Source: Anaeramoeba flamelloides (lineage: Eukaryota; Metamonada; Anaeramoebidae). From it: a DNA stretch of 64,000 nucleotides. Numbering within the stretch: the first letter of the stretch is position 1; every line of letters starts with the position of its first letter. Under the pieces are notes generated by a model that saw nothing but the letters and a program-made list of their open reading frames with translations, had not been told where the DNA came from and did no database searches. Where the stretch lies: positions 5,601,001 to 5,665,000 of the forward strand of contig JANTQA010000036.1 of the NCBI GenBank assembly GCA_027625915.1. The letters are read 5' to 3'. Positions 10,193-22,248 of the stretch are shown one piece after another. The translations under genes and the position numbers were made by a program.

Positions 10193-11233
10193 GCTATTTC
10201 CAATAAAGTGGGGCAAATTTATTTTAAAACATATCTTTTAAACACAATCTTAAAAAAAGCATTTAAACATCCAAAACCATTAACTACCATTTATCGATTC
10301 TTGATAATAATTCAATTTGGTTCTTAATATTTTATTATAGAAATAAAAGATATTAAATTTTCTGATCTCGATTTTATCTGATATTTTTTTGGGGTGAAAA
10401 TTGGTGTTTATTATTTTCTTTTTGTTTGAAAAAATTGTTTTCATAACTTGTTTAATCACAACAAATTTTCAAATAGAATTGAAAACATATAACTGCATTT
10501 TATTGTTTAAAAAATCATTTGTACCCTTTCCATATTTCCAGTTTTTTATTGAAATTTGTCGTACATTGTTTTCACCAAAAAAAGTGCTATTTTTTTTTTC
10601 ATTTTTTAAAAATATTTCATCCAACTTATTTTAAAATAAATACCTTAGCCATCTGTTCAATTAGTATTAATATTACTGTTGAGAGAAAAATGTTGGACAG
10701 AGAAAAATAGTTGGACAGCAATTTTAATTGGGAACATTACTAAAAATGATTTTTAATTTCAATTGTTTGTGGAATAACTAAAGAAAATAACGATAATCTA
10801 CTCATTAGAATAATGATTAATGTAATTCTACTTTTTCAAAACCTTATCTCTTATAATCTGAAGCAAGTTTAAAAATTACCATTTTCAGAATTAATAGTAA
10901 ACTTTACTACAACTTGGATTTTTGTTAAAATAGCATGATCTACTTTTGGTTATCAACCACTCAAATGAGTATTCTACACACACCACAGATTAATGAACTT
11001 GTAACACCTTTAAACCTGGATTTATATAAAATTCACCTAGTTATCAATAGGATTTGATTTTCAATTTTACTAATGTTCCCAATTAAAAATGGTGTCCAAC
11101 CATTTTTCTGTGTTCAACATTTTTCTCTCAACAGTTAAACTTAATTTGAAATCATCAACTAATGAATACTACCACTAACAAAGATGATTTTTTATGAAAT
11201 GTAAAAAAAAATGCCCCACTTTTTTGGAAATAC
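10193..11233. mobile_element. GGGGCA-family foldback with a nested MITE
   Basis: The ends are inverted repeats around TATTTCCAATAAAGTGGGGC (left) and TATTTCCAAAAAAGTGGGGC (right, read inward). About 580 nt are its own; the 10676-11134 element is inserted in the middle. ORFs at 10401-10710 lie inside it and are Phe/Lys/Ile-rich noise. Confidence 0.7.
10676..11134. mobile_element. CTGTTGAG-family MITE, copy 1, TTA target duplication
   Basis: 459 nt flanked by TTA on both sides, with terminal inverted repeats starting CTGTTGAGAGAAAAATGTTG. Reading inward from either end, a GTTGGACA-type motif starts at base 17 and again at base 35. The second copy is at 30713. A TTA duplication is the type used by PIF/Harbinger elements, but the terminal bases are not the usual ones for that group. 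Confidence 0.88.
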
Positions 11234-11235
11234 CT

Positions 11236-11360
11236 TAGTTAAAACTTCCAAAATAAAAAATCTAAATTTTCATTTATCTTTCTGAAAAAATCAAATTCCA
11301 AGAATTAAAATAAATCACTAAAGTACCAATTTCAGATCCGTAAAAAATAATTTAAGGGGG
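11236..11360. mobile_element. CTGTT-family MITE, left-end fragment
   Basis: Diverged match to the left half of the CTGTT family (AAAATAAAAAATCTAAATTT and what follows), without a right end. Confidence 0.4.
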
Positions 11361-11923
11361 GCAAGTTCATTTTTCAAATTGTGGGTGCCATCATTTATGC
11401 GAAAATGAATTTTTCAAATCATTTTTTTAACCAAATATATCGTTATTTTGATAAATACAGAAGTGGAATATCTCATAGTATAATATATTTTCATACCACC
11501 CAAAAATGGAAATCAAAAAAATGAAAAAGATTGATCAAAAAAAAATTAATAAAAATCATTTATTTCTTGATCTTATCTGTAACATTTGATACAATTAATT
11601 ATTCTTAATTTGGCTTTAACCTTAATTCTTCCGAGAAAAAACTTTTTTTTGTAAAATTTTTGAGAAACAAATTACTTTTTATTCCGAAAGAATTTCCAAA
11701 ATAAATATTTAAAATCCTATTTTCATTTGATCGATCTAGTTCTTGATTAAGTTCGGAAAATAGGAGATTTATTAAATTATTCTTGAGAATGAGGGTTTAT
11801 TAGATAAATTCGTTTGATTTAATAATTATTTATTTTAATGCAATTGAGAACTAAAAAAAATTCTGAATCTGATTTCAATTTTTTCGTTATTTAAATTTAG
11901 AACTTTTACAAATTGACTAAATA

Positions 11924-12345
11924 GATACTCATATGTATTAAAAAATAAATCAGGATATAACACATTTAAAAAAAAAGAAAAATGTAAAAAATGTGATTAT
12001 TGTACTCAATATAATGAAAATATAAATCACTTCATTTGGTGTTGTGAAAGATATAAATTTATCAGAATCAAGTGGAAAAAAAAATTGTCAAAAATTCTAG
12101 ATAAGAAATTATACGAAAATTTTATTCTTAGAAAAAATAGACAGAAACTCTTCAACATGACTAATCAAAATTATGAAATTTTTTGCACTTGTCGGGAATT
12201 TTTTATCAAAGCTCTTATGGTTAGAAAAATTCAGGTAATAAAGAAAAAAGAATAAAAATATCGTGAAAACTAAAAAATACTTAAAATAGTAAAAAAATAT
12301 ATAAATTCGGGCACCTGGTGTCCCACTCTGAGGGGTAATGTCTGT
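11924..12345 (+). mobile_element. 5'-truncated LINE: C-terminal ORF end and 3' UTR
   Basis: An open frame from about 11924 to the stop at 12255 encodes a non-LTR retrotransposon ORF2 tail. It contains KCKKCDYC, then NENINHFIWCCERYKFIR, then a Lys-rich segment, matching the Cys/His motif (CxxC...H...C) seen after the reverse transcriptase in many LINEs. The reverse transcriptase itself is absent, as expected for a 5'-truncated copy. A short 3' UTR with a GTGTCCCACTCTGAGGGGTA segment and a T run follow. Confidence 0.7.
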
Positions 12346-12426
12346 GTTTTTTTTTTAATTCAAAAGAATTGAGCAAAAACAAATATTTTACTCTATTCTT
12401 TTAAATAAAAAAAAAATCTTACAACG

Positions 12427-12849
12427 GTGAAATATCAATTATTAATCATGGATTGCGGAATCTTATTTATTGCTGATAATCTTTATATCGTGTTTTTAAT
12501 CCTCCTGTTTCAGGATAAGTGTCGTAAATTGCCGTCGATTCCCTATGTTTTCTTGAGTTTTTCTGGTTATTTGTGGAGTGTTCTAGGTTTTTTTGAGTTT
12601 TCTAAACTATTTTTCAAAAATTTTGACTCACTTTATAATGTTAATAGATGTTTTTTTGAGGGTTTATTCCAGTATTCTTAACAAAAAATATTTTCAAATT
12701 TTTGGATCAGAATCATTTTTTCTAATTTTACAAATTTTTGTTTTTCTATTGTTTTTCAAATTTTTGTTTTTCTTTTTTTTTCTGTTTTTATTTCTTTTTC
12801 TTTTTCTTTTTTTTCTTTTTTTTTTTTTTCTTTTTTTTTTAAAAAAGAT
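12427..12849. other. T-rich spacer with an isolated minisatellite unit
   Basis: Around 12565-12610 lies one reverse-orientation copy of the CCTAGAACACT-type unit found at 13195 and 56640. The rest is poly-T, and the overlapping Phe/Leu-rich ORFs are not supported as genes. Confidence 0.45.
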
Positions 12850-13030
12850 AATGTGGAAAAAAAAAGAGATCTTCGAAAAGACAAATAATCACTAAGAAAA
12901 TTTTGGCTATATAATGTCTTTGAAAATGGATTTAATTATTCATAAAAATCTTGTTAAACTTATTTCAATGAAAGTTCAGTAATAATTAATCGGTAATGCT
13001 CCTTTCAAAAATTGTGACTCGCTTTTTTTT
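12850..13030 (+). repeat. Dispersed repeat, copy 1
   Basis: Matches the reverse complement of 45303-45480. Shared landmarks are AAAGAGATCTTCGAAAAGAC, GACAAATAATCACTAAGAAA and a terminal AATTGTGACTCGCT. Identity of the element is unknown. Confidence 0.65.
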
Positions 13031-13194
13031 AGTTTTTGGTTTTTATTTTTTTTTTAATATATCAGGCTTTTATAGATTTAGAATGACTTAAAAGTACATT
13101 ACATATCATATTTAGTTATTAATTGTACTTTAATACTAAAGGATATTTTTTTTTTCAATTTATTATAATTCAGGTGAGTCACAATTTTTGAAAA

Positions 13195-13780
13195 GGCGTT
13201 TATTTCTTGAGGAAATCAATAGATTTTAGTTAGGTTTTTTTGAGTTTTCTATTTATTTGGAAAATCAATAAATTTTCCAAATAAAATAGAAAACCTCAAA
13301 AAAACCTAGAACACTCGACAAATCAAATAGAAAACTCCACAAAAAAACCTAGAGCACTTCACAAATAAAATCGAAAACCTCAAAAAAACCTAAAGTTGGT
13401 TTCACTTTTAAGGCACAAACTTCAACCAAATTTATGGTAGAATGAAAAAATTTAAAATTAAGGCACAAAATTCTGATTCTAGTAAAAATAAATTGGAAAA
13501 TAACAATTCAATTTTGTGCCTTAAATTGAGATTTTTTTGTGCCTTAAATTTCGTTGATGGTTTTTGCCTTAAAAGTAAAACTGGCTGTAGAACACTTCAC
13601 AAAAAAAAATATAAAACCTCAAAAAAACCTAACAAAAATCAATTGATTATGCAAATAGACAGAAAACTCAAAAAAAAACTAAGGACGATTTTCCAAAATT
13701 TGAATGAATTTAGTAAAATCATTGTTTTTACTCAATTCTTTCAAATCCTGGAAAACCTAACCACAGCAAATAGTTTCTAT
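13195..13780. repeat. Minisatellite-like foldback with CCTAGAACACTT units
   Basis: Imperfect units of about 40 nt built on AAAACCTCAAAAAAACCTAG plus AACACTTCACAAATAAAAT, next to an inverted arm (AGGTTTTTTTGAGTTTTCTA). The same array is found at 56640-56935, and its flanking segment (GGACGATTTTCC and what follows) recurs at about 63902. A CAGTCAG MITE lies inside. Confidence 0.65.
13391..13587. mobile_element. CAGTCAG-family MITE, copy E (decayed)
   Basis: Recognisable palindrome with TTTTAAGGCACAAACTT on the left and GCCTTAAAAGTAAAACTGGC on the right, inserted in the minisatellite-like repeat. Ends and target sites are degraded. The 147-codon ORF at 13442-13885 runs through it and is not a gene. 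Confidence 0.75.
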
Positions 13781-13899
13781 TTGTTCGTGAAAATGATAAT
13801 TTTATTTTTTAATTATATTTTAATTATTTTTCTTATTCTCTTTTTTTTATTTGATATATTTTTCTTTAATTACTCCTTTCTCTAAATAATAATAATAAT

Positions 13900-15889
13900 T
13901 TTTTCTAAATTTTACTTTTGTTTTAAGTTGAATTTTTTGTAACTATTTTTTGATTTTGAGAATTCAACCCCTTTATTTTAATTTTTAAAAGAAACTCTAT
14001 TTCAAAATAATTGTCCCATTAAAAATCAAATTTTAAAGAAAAATATTTTTTATAATTGAAGTTATCTATTAGAATATAAAAATTTCGATTTTAATACCTA
14101 GTTATATACTCAAGAGATATTTATTTTTCGTCTAAAAATAAAATAAACAAAAGTGAAAAAAACAATTAAAAAAAATTGGGCTATTTATTTTGAAATAAGC
14201 ATTACATAAAAAATAGAAAATTTTTATGAATTAATATAACCCATTTATCGATTCTCCTTTCATTTGAATAACTAAATCTAATCTCTTTTTCATATTTGAA
14301 CCAATTTTTTCATTAATTCATTTGTTTCTTCTCTCCAAATTTTCATTTTCATTTTCCATTTTAACAAAACACTATTGAAAAAATAAATAAGAGAAAAAAT
14401 GATTTATTTTTTAACTTTTCATTATGAGGGAAAAAACTTCAAAAAAATAAATATACAATTCAAAATTTAAAATGTAACATGGATCATTTATTATGAAATT
14501 TAGTTTAGTATTTTTTATTTTGGTTTTGTTTAATAAAAATATTTGAAAATTGAATTTTGAAAACAAATTTGTAAAAAATTTATTTTAAAAGAATAATAAA
14601 CAGTAGTGGTGCGAGAAATTCAAGGTTATAAATTGTTTGGATTCATACAAATTAAGAGAACAAAAAAAAACAAATTTTCGAAAATGGGCTTTTATATATA
14701 TATATATATATATTTCATTTTTGATTTTAACAAATTTATTTGGAAAGGTGATTAAACTTATGTATTTGGTCTTAAAAAAGAAAAATATTTGTTTCAAATA
14801 CTCACCTTCTCATGTCTATTTTTTTTTTTTTGGTTAACTGTTTGATTAATTTCACTCATTCATATCAACTTATTTCTTGATCCAAAACATAATTTAATAA
14901 AACCAAAAATTTAATCACAAAAAAATGTTGTTCAAAAAATTGAAAAATTTAAGATTCAACCCTGAATTGCTTTGGGTTCGTTTTCTTTTCACAAACAGAG
15001 TAACGAATGATGTTTTGGTTTCAAAGTTTCAATATCTTGTGGCACTCAAAAAATATCTTTCAGTAAGGTTCATACAATTAAAAAAATTTCAAAATGGTAA
15101 AGTGTACTTACTTGCTTAATAGTCTTTGATTCTTTACAGATTTAAAAATTTGAAATTACAAGGATTTTGAAAATTTTTCTTTTGAAAGCTGAATGAATAT
15201 TTTCTTCCATTAATTTTCCAACAAATAGTAGGAAGTGATTAATTACATTTCAAAAATTTTCATTTATGATTATTTTAGCCAAGATATATGGGTTTGTTTC
15301 AGCCTTATATTAGTAAAATATCTGAAACCCAAATTAATAAATTTTAATTTTGAGACGGAAACTCAAGGTCATTGGTAACATTGGGGGGATCTTATTTATA
15401 TTTTCAAATTACTTGTCATTTTATTATCCCGTACGTTTTTCTGAGTTACATAAGAAAAAAAAAAAAAAATATTTGTTCCCAATTTTACAAGTATAATTTA
15501 AGAAAAGTACAAAAAAAGAGCCAGTACAGAGCTGAAAATACCCATTTTAACAACACAAACCCTTCTCTAAAATTAAGACCATGTTTTTTTTTTTCCATAG
15601 GGCCCCAATACCTCCCAAATGGTTCACCTAAAACTAAAGTATTTTAAGTGTTAACTCTTGGTATTTTGAGAAAACTTTAAATTAGCAATGCAATTTGAGT
15701 AAAATTTTTCTTTTTTCTGAGGAATTTTTCAATTTTTTTAGTTTTTTGATCTAAAATTTACCTCAAAAATTTACTCTATTTTTTTGATATAAATTTTTCC
15801 AATTTGATCTTTTATTTTTCAGAGTTTCCATTTTAATAATAGAACTTTAAGAAAACAATACCAATGCGAACCATAGCCTTGATCTATTA
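13900..15889. other. AT-rich gene-free stretch
   Basis: Contains a (TA)n tract at 14693-14713 and an isolated right end of the CTGTT family near 15190-15231. A 64-codon ORF at 14925-15119 (MLFKKLKNLRFNPELLWVRF...) has reasonable composition but no recognisable domain, splice sites or partner exon, so it is not annotated as a gene. Confidence 0.45.
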
Positions 15890-16115
15890 CTGTTAATTGC
15901 AAAATAAAAAGATCAAAATTTTCAGTCAGCTTTCCAAAAATAAATCACACGCTTCAAAGAATTAAAACAAATCATCAAAGTATCCAATTTTAATAGGGGA
16001 ATTAATGATTTAAGCTTGTTTTTAGAATTAAAAATTCGAAAGGTTATTAGATTTATAAATTCTTTTTTTGGAAAGTTGAATGAAAAATTAGAACCATTTA
16101 TTATGAAACAAATAG
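15890..16115. mobile_element. CTGTT-family MITE, copy 3
   Basis: 226 nt between TA dinucleotides. The left end is CTGTTAATTGCAAAATAAAA; the right end is ...GAAACAAATAG. About the same size as the copies at 9708 and 54122. Confidence 0.85.
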
Positions 16116-19100
16116 TAAGATTAAATATCTTGTATAATTAAAAAAACTAGCTTTTTATTATTGAAACATGATTTTAAACTTTTCTTCTGACACATCTATT
16201 TTTAACAAGACTAATTAATATTTGCAATTTATTATTCAAAAACCACTTAGTCTTAAAACAAAAAGAAACTTGTCTTTTTATTAGAAATATGAGTCCACCG
16301 TGTCTACAGGTATTTTTTTTTCTACCAGTCATATTGAATAAGATCTCACTAATAACTCTAATAATAACAAGAATGATTGAATTACTTTCAAACTATTTAC
16401 TCTTATAAGTTGTAAAGACTTGTGGACGTATACTAATTTAAAATTTAAAAAAAATACAAAATAAACTACTCATGGGGTGTTCTTGGAAGAACTTCATGTT
16501 GAAGTTCTATTTTAAAATAGAACAACAAAGAAAAACGAAAAAACAACTTTTGGTAAAAATTAACTAAATATTTCAATTGAAGATTGGAATCACTCAACCA
16601 AAACAAAAGAATTGTACCCTCGCTGTGCTTTAAGAGGCAATTGAATTTACTGATGATTCAAAAGTAAGAAATTTTAAATGTAAGAAAAAAGTTTTTTTAA
16701 AGTCTTTTAACTTCATTTTTCGCACTATGAAAAAAAAATTAAAGAAGAATTAAAAAGAGACAAAATCAAGATATAAGGAACCCATTTTTTTTTCGTCTTA
16801 ATATGTTGTGAATCTTCTGGGACTTTCAATATTGTCATTCTGAAATCGAGAAATTGAACTTTAAATTGAAAAATAAGTACAACTTTTTTTTTTTGATTCC
16901 TCTTTTTTCCATAAAAACAAAAAACGAAGTGTTGGATAAATGATTCAAACAACCTGATTCAAAACTGAAGTTCAAAATATATTCGAACTTTTCAAAATAA
17001 ATTGTTCAAATTGGATATACAGTGATCAAAAAACAAATACCCAAAACAATAATCAAAGTTTGAAAATAAAATTCCTACTTTTTTTTTTTTTTCTTCTTGT
17101 TCAAATAAAACATCCAATTCAGTATCCAACAGTATACCGAGGGCTCAGCTCAGTTTTGAAGAAAACTCTCAGATCGTTTTTAACACAATTTTGCTTTTAG
17201 AAATGTAATTTGTTTACCAATTTTTTGTAATTTTCATCTTTTTTCATAACTCAGAGTTTTTTTTTTTTCTCTTAATAAATTATTCAAGAAAATAAACAAA
17301 ATATTACCAAATTTCATTCTTCATTTTTAGAATTTTTTCCTTATGAATATAAGAACAATAAGCAACCAATTTCTTATTTACTTAATGTTTATTGTGATAT
17401 TATTTATAGAATAGATCTTTGATAAAAAGTAAAAGGGGTTTAATTTTGAAAAAAGGATTATACTTTTCATTACATGCTATTTTAACAACACTATGGTATA
17501 CTACCAATTATAAAAGTTAAAAGAAAATTTTCACCAATTCATTTTTCCATCAATAGCTGATGGGTCTAATCAAAACTCAATTTTTAAAAACAAATGACGA
17601 ACTTTTGAATTTCGCAAACTGAATCAAAAAGATTATTGAACTCTGCTAGTTCCTTTCTTGATCAAAGTTACTTTAATATTCCAGACATTAAATATAACCT
17701 AATTGATTTAAAAATCAAATCTGGTAAGAGAGAAAAAGTGATTATTCTCAAGTTGTTTAAAACCTATAGTCTAACTAATCGTGTAATCTGATGTATACTC
17801 TCTTAACAGTATTTCACAACTTTGGGTAATTACTTTTGAAAAAGATATTTAAATGTCTCAATCCCAAAATGTTAATAATTTTCATCTCAAGAGCCTTGAA
17901 CAAAGAAATACTTTGAATAAATAGTTTGGAACTTCTTGTCTCTGTTTGAAAAGGGTAAAGTAAAAAGTTTCCAAAATTATTTCTCATTTCTTTGAAAAAG
18001 AGCAATAACGAAAAAACTGCCATTTATAATCCAAAAGAAAGGAACAACTCACTTGAAAAGTTCTTCGCCCTTAACTTTCTTAAACACTGAAAACAAGAAT
18101 TGGTTGACAAAAAAAGAAGAATTTTTTTTTATATAACAGAAAAGTGAAGAAAGTTTTTAGATTAGAAAGTTTGGAAAATTAAGAGGAATTTCTTCTCAAA
18201 ATATTCTACTTTACCGGTTAGTTGTCACGTACCAATTAGATGACATTTTCTTGGATCAGTGGTCACGGTTTATTTACAATTGAAACTATAGATATCAATT
18301 AATTGATATACCCTAATTTTTTTTTTTTTTTTTTTATTTTTTGTGATTTTTCTATTTGGCAAAAACAACCGCTTGAAAATGAATGAAATTTCATTTGTTC
18401 AAGATCAAGACTGTGGTTATTTTTGAGATTCAGGTGATATATAAAACAATCGAGTTCAGTCGTTATTCAAACTTTAAATTCGAAGAAATTAGTTTTCCAA
18501 TCAATAATTATTGTTTCAAGTTACACATTATTTTTCTCAAATGGAAAATTGTTTTCTATCATCTACCACAATCACTTCAAAAACTTGTTTTGTTTTTGGA
18601 GTAAAAAGATCATTTCCCATACCAAAAATAGGAATTTCCGAAACAGTTTTTCTTGGAAAAGAGTTCAGGTCATTGTACTTGATCAACAGTTAACTTGTTT
18701 CAATTTTAAAATTAGTTTTAAAAATTTATTCCCAAATCACAAAAAATGAAAACTTTATTTCCTTTTTGTCTTAGAATTTTATCAGCGATCTTGAAAAAAA
18801 AAATAACCCACAACCAAGATTCTTATTGAAGGTGTTTTTTTGAAATTAATGAAATCTATCTCTTAATCAACAATAATGAAAAAAAAAAATTTCTTAATTC
18901 GAAAAAAATAAAATTTATGGAAGGTTCTTAAATTGATAAATAAATACTAAACAAAAGACGACACTATAAAGAATACAAATCTCAAAATTGTGAGTTATAT
19001 TTTTTTCTTTTCATAAAAAGAGATATAACCAAGATATTTTCGAAAATCGATTAATTAGAAAAGTTCTTTTTCAATGATTTTTCTGAAAATCAACTGTTCT

Positions 19101-19454
19101 TCAATTTTAAGAATCTATGGTTGAAGTTGTGTTTTCTTTGGCCGTGTAATTAACTCACAATCTTTGTTGTTTGTTTTAGAGTTTTTTCAAAAACTTTTTC
19201 AAAAACACCAATATATTTTAAAAAAGAAACTCCTGGCAACCATGGAAGAAACACAAATCGCTTTTCTCTTTTCTCATCACCTTGACAAAATAAAGTTTTT
19301 TTTTCTCCATGTTTTGATTTGATAAATAATTCATTTATTTTTAAATTTCTTTAATTAGCAAATTCAAAAATAATTTTGTATTTTTAATTTTTTTTTTTTT
19401 TAAAATACCTTGATTTTAAACAACAAGAGTTGACAGATTGAAAAACAAAACACG
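16116..19454. other. Gene-free stretch upstream of the cyclin gene
   Basis: AT-rich with scattered short ORFs in overlapping frames (18383-18749 in three frames; 16725-16952 and 17814-18023 on the minus strand), none with a recognisable motif. The last few hundred bases should hold the cyclin promoter, but no element can be named. Confidence 0.45.
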
Positions 19455-20961
19455 ATGACACTGGCCTGCCCACCAAATTGCGAGATTACAAGCTTTGACT
19501 CCCAAATGAAAAAAACTGGTGAGAAATTGAATTTTTCAAGAAGAAGAAAAAGAGAGTACATCCTCCAGGACTCTACAAATAAGATCCACAGGAATCAGGT
19601 GAACGATACACAGAAACCAACCAACAAAAAAAGAAAAATCCTTTCAAAAAAAAATAAAAGATACAAGTTAAAATTCCCAGACATTAAAAAAAAAGTTTCT
19701 AAGCCCATTTCGAATGATCCCAAAATTTATTATGAATCTATAGGTACTGTTCTCTTTCTTTCTTATTTTTTTTTCTTTTGAATGTCGACGTATTCTGAAG
19801 GAAAAATATTTATTTATTTTTTTTTTTTTTTTTGAAAGAAACTTTACTTTTTTTTTTTTTTTTTTTTTTCTTTTGATTTGTTTTTATTTTTTCCTTTTTT
19901 TTTAAAAAAAAATCTTCTTTGGAATTGATCGTTTCCTTATTTGTTCTTTAATTTTTGTTTCCAATTTTATTTTTTTTTATTTTTTGATGATTCCATTTTT
20001 CATTTTTTCCTTTTTTTCAAATTCTGATTTTCAAAATATATTTATTTTTTTTTTTTAAAACCCTTTCTCATTTTTTTCTTCAAAATATTTCAAAGATTCC
20101 CAATCGAAAGAGAACTTACCTAAGGGAGTTGACGATTTAAACAACGACTATTTTGGGACACCACATTATCTTAATGGGTACAGCAGCGAAATTTATGAAA
20201 ACCTGAGGACGAGGGAAGAGAAGCACCGTCCAAAGAGCGACTATATGGTTTCGCGCCAAAGGGAGATCAACCAAGAGATGAGAGAGATTCTGATCGATTG
20301 GCTCTGTGATTTTGTGATGGGGATCGAGCTCCGCACAGACACCCTCTTCTTGGCTATTAACTACATGGATCGCTTTTTGGGCGTTAAGAACGTCAGGAAG
20401 AAACACCTCCAACTGGTGGGGGTAACCTGCCTGTGGATTGCATCCAAGTATGAAGAAATTGAGCCACCTAGCATTGAAGACTTTGTTTTCATCACGAAGG
20501 GCTCTTGCAGTGCGTCCCAAATCCGCAAATGCGAGATTATTGTTCTGACAACACTGCGCTTTTCTTTGACCGTGACAACACCAATGCCACTTTTAAGGTG
20601 GTATTTAAGGGCCACAAAAGCGAATAAACAATTGATCTATCTCGCGAATTACCTCTGCGAACTGCAACTTCAGAAGTACCATTTCTTGAATTACAGCCCT
20701 TCAAAAATTGCAGCTGGCGCCGTTGCTGTCGCCCAACTGATCCTGCAACCTCACCTGAAATTTGAGGGCATTTGGTGCAAAAACCTTCAATATTACACAA
20801 GATACAGCTTCCCTGATCTGTGCACTTGCGGTAAACAGCTTTTAAATTTATACAAAATGGCACCAAAATCAAACTACCGCACAGTTTATAAAAAATACGC
20901 CAAAAAAAAGGGGCTCAGAGTGTCAATGATTTCTTTACCAGAAAATTTTAAATTTGATTAA
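19455..20961 (+). CDS. Mitotic cyclin, A/B type (two exons)
   Basis: Exon 1 is 19455-19743 and exon 2 is 20096-20961. The intron is 352 nt, T-rich, with donor GTACTG and acceptor CAAAG, and the phases join as ATA G|AT TCC to give 384 residues. Residues 1-96 are basic and disordered with a likely nuclear signal (KKRKILSKKNKRYK, 58-71). A KEN degron (SKENLP, 100-105) is created just after the junction. The cyclin box is clear: MREILIDWL at 158 (the MRAIL-like CDK-binding helix), NYMDRFLGVKNV, and ASKYEEIEPPSIEDF with the conserved Lys and Glu. A second cyclin fold follows, and the C-terminus (YKKYAKKKGLRVSMISL) is closer to cyclin A than B. It would bind a CDK1-type kinase and be degraded by the APC/C. 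Codons in the box are markedly more G/C-ending than in exon 1. Confidence 0.95.
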
Positions 20962-21073
20962 TTATTTATTTTTTTTTTTATCTTTTCTTCCAATTGCCTT
21001 TTTTCAAATTATATTTTGCAACTCTTATATACACACCTACCCATGTAGTATATACCAATCTATTCTCACCCCA

Positions 21074-21109
<36 letters not shown>

Positions 21110-21844
21110 CAGTCCATTTAATTTAGAATTTCCGTTTAGAACATTTTTTCAAAAAAGATAGAATTTCTAGATCTAATATTGATTTTCTAAAATCAATTTT
21201 TTCCCCCCATTAAGATTTTTTAACACAATTTATTTCTTAATGAATGAACGAAGATTTCTTTCCATTAAGTTTAATAGATTATTAAAGGAATTTTATTTCA
21301 AAACCAAGTATTCTTTACTTATAAGAATCTGTTTTTTTGTAATTTTCAAAATTTTAATGTGGGAAAAAGATAATTCTTTTTATTGTTTTTTTAAATCCAA
21401 ATTATAAATAAATATTAAACTCTTAAACATTTTCAGATCCAAATTACATTGGATTTCTTTTTTTAATTTGTATTTATTTCTTTTTTCAAATAAAAATTTT
21501 AAATATTGGTACAAAACTTTTTGGTTAGTGAAATACAATCACCATTATTTTATTACCACTAAAAAGTGCCTTTCCAACTGACTGTATGGAACTTATCAAT
21601 GTTAAATAATTATTGAAATAATAAAACATGATCTTGTGAAAAAACTGGTTATTAGTAGATTTCTTGAAATTCAATACCTGGCTTACATCCTTTGAGCCAA
21701 TCAATTTTATATTGGTAATGTCTCTTTCAACTATTTTCAAGTTATTAAATTCAAATTACACATCCTTTTATAAATTATTTAAATTGATATTCATATTAAT
21801 TTGATTTATCTTGGGGGAATTGAAAAAATGTTAAATTTATATTA
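20962..21844. other. AT-rich 3' flank of the cyclin gene
   Basis: Poly-T after the stop and a (TA)n microsatellite at about 21077-21108. A 71-codon minus ORF at 21525-21740 shows no recognisable domain. Confidence 0.5.
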
Positions 21845-22248
21845 CAGTCAATCCAAAGCTACCGTGAAATTTTATCAATATCAAATTTTGATGTTGATAT
21901 AAATTTTTAAAAAGTTGGATATGAGAATAATAAAGCTCATATTGATAAAACAAAAATTTCTAAATAAGTCAATATTCAGAAATTTTTACTGATTTTCAAA
22001 AAATAAATTTTCAGAACCCAGAATGCCCCTAAACATCAAAAATTCATTAAGGAACGATATAAAATTTTCTCCTAAAAAAATGAATTCATTTTTTGATCAC
22101 ATTGGATTGCTATTTTTCATATCAACCCATTTATGAAAAAATATTTTTCAATATAAGTTTTCTTATTCTTATATTCTTAGATTTAAAAATCTATATCAAT
22201 ATTAAATTTTGATATTGATAAAATTTCACAGTAGCCTCGGAACAGCTG
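21845..22248. mobile_element. Foldback element, TA target duplication
   Basis: 404 nt flanked by TA. Inverted arms of about 60 nt share GTGAAATTTTATCAATATCA on both sides. The outermost bases differ (CAGTCAATCC on the left, CAGCTGTTCC on the right read inward). No coding capacity. It is a single copy here. Confidence 0.75.

Noticed and set aside
12593-12895. 100-codon plus-strand ORF resembling a transmembrane protein
   Set aside because: It is a run of Phe and Leu codons from a poly-T/C tract.
13442-13885. 147-codon plus-strand ORF
   Set aside because: It runs through a decayed CAGTCAG MITE and the minisatellite-like repeat; no domain is present.
20137-20872. Three minus-strand ORFs of 84-127 codons
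   Set aside because: All are antisense to cyclin exon 2, which is strongly supported by its cyclin fold and splice phases.
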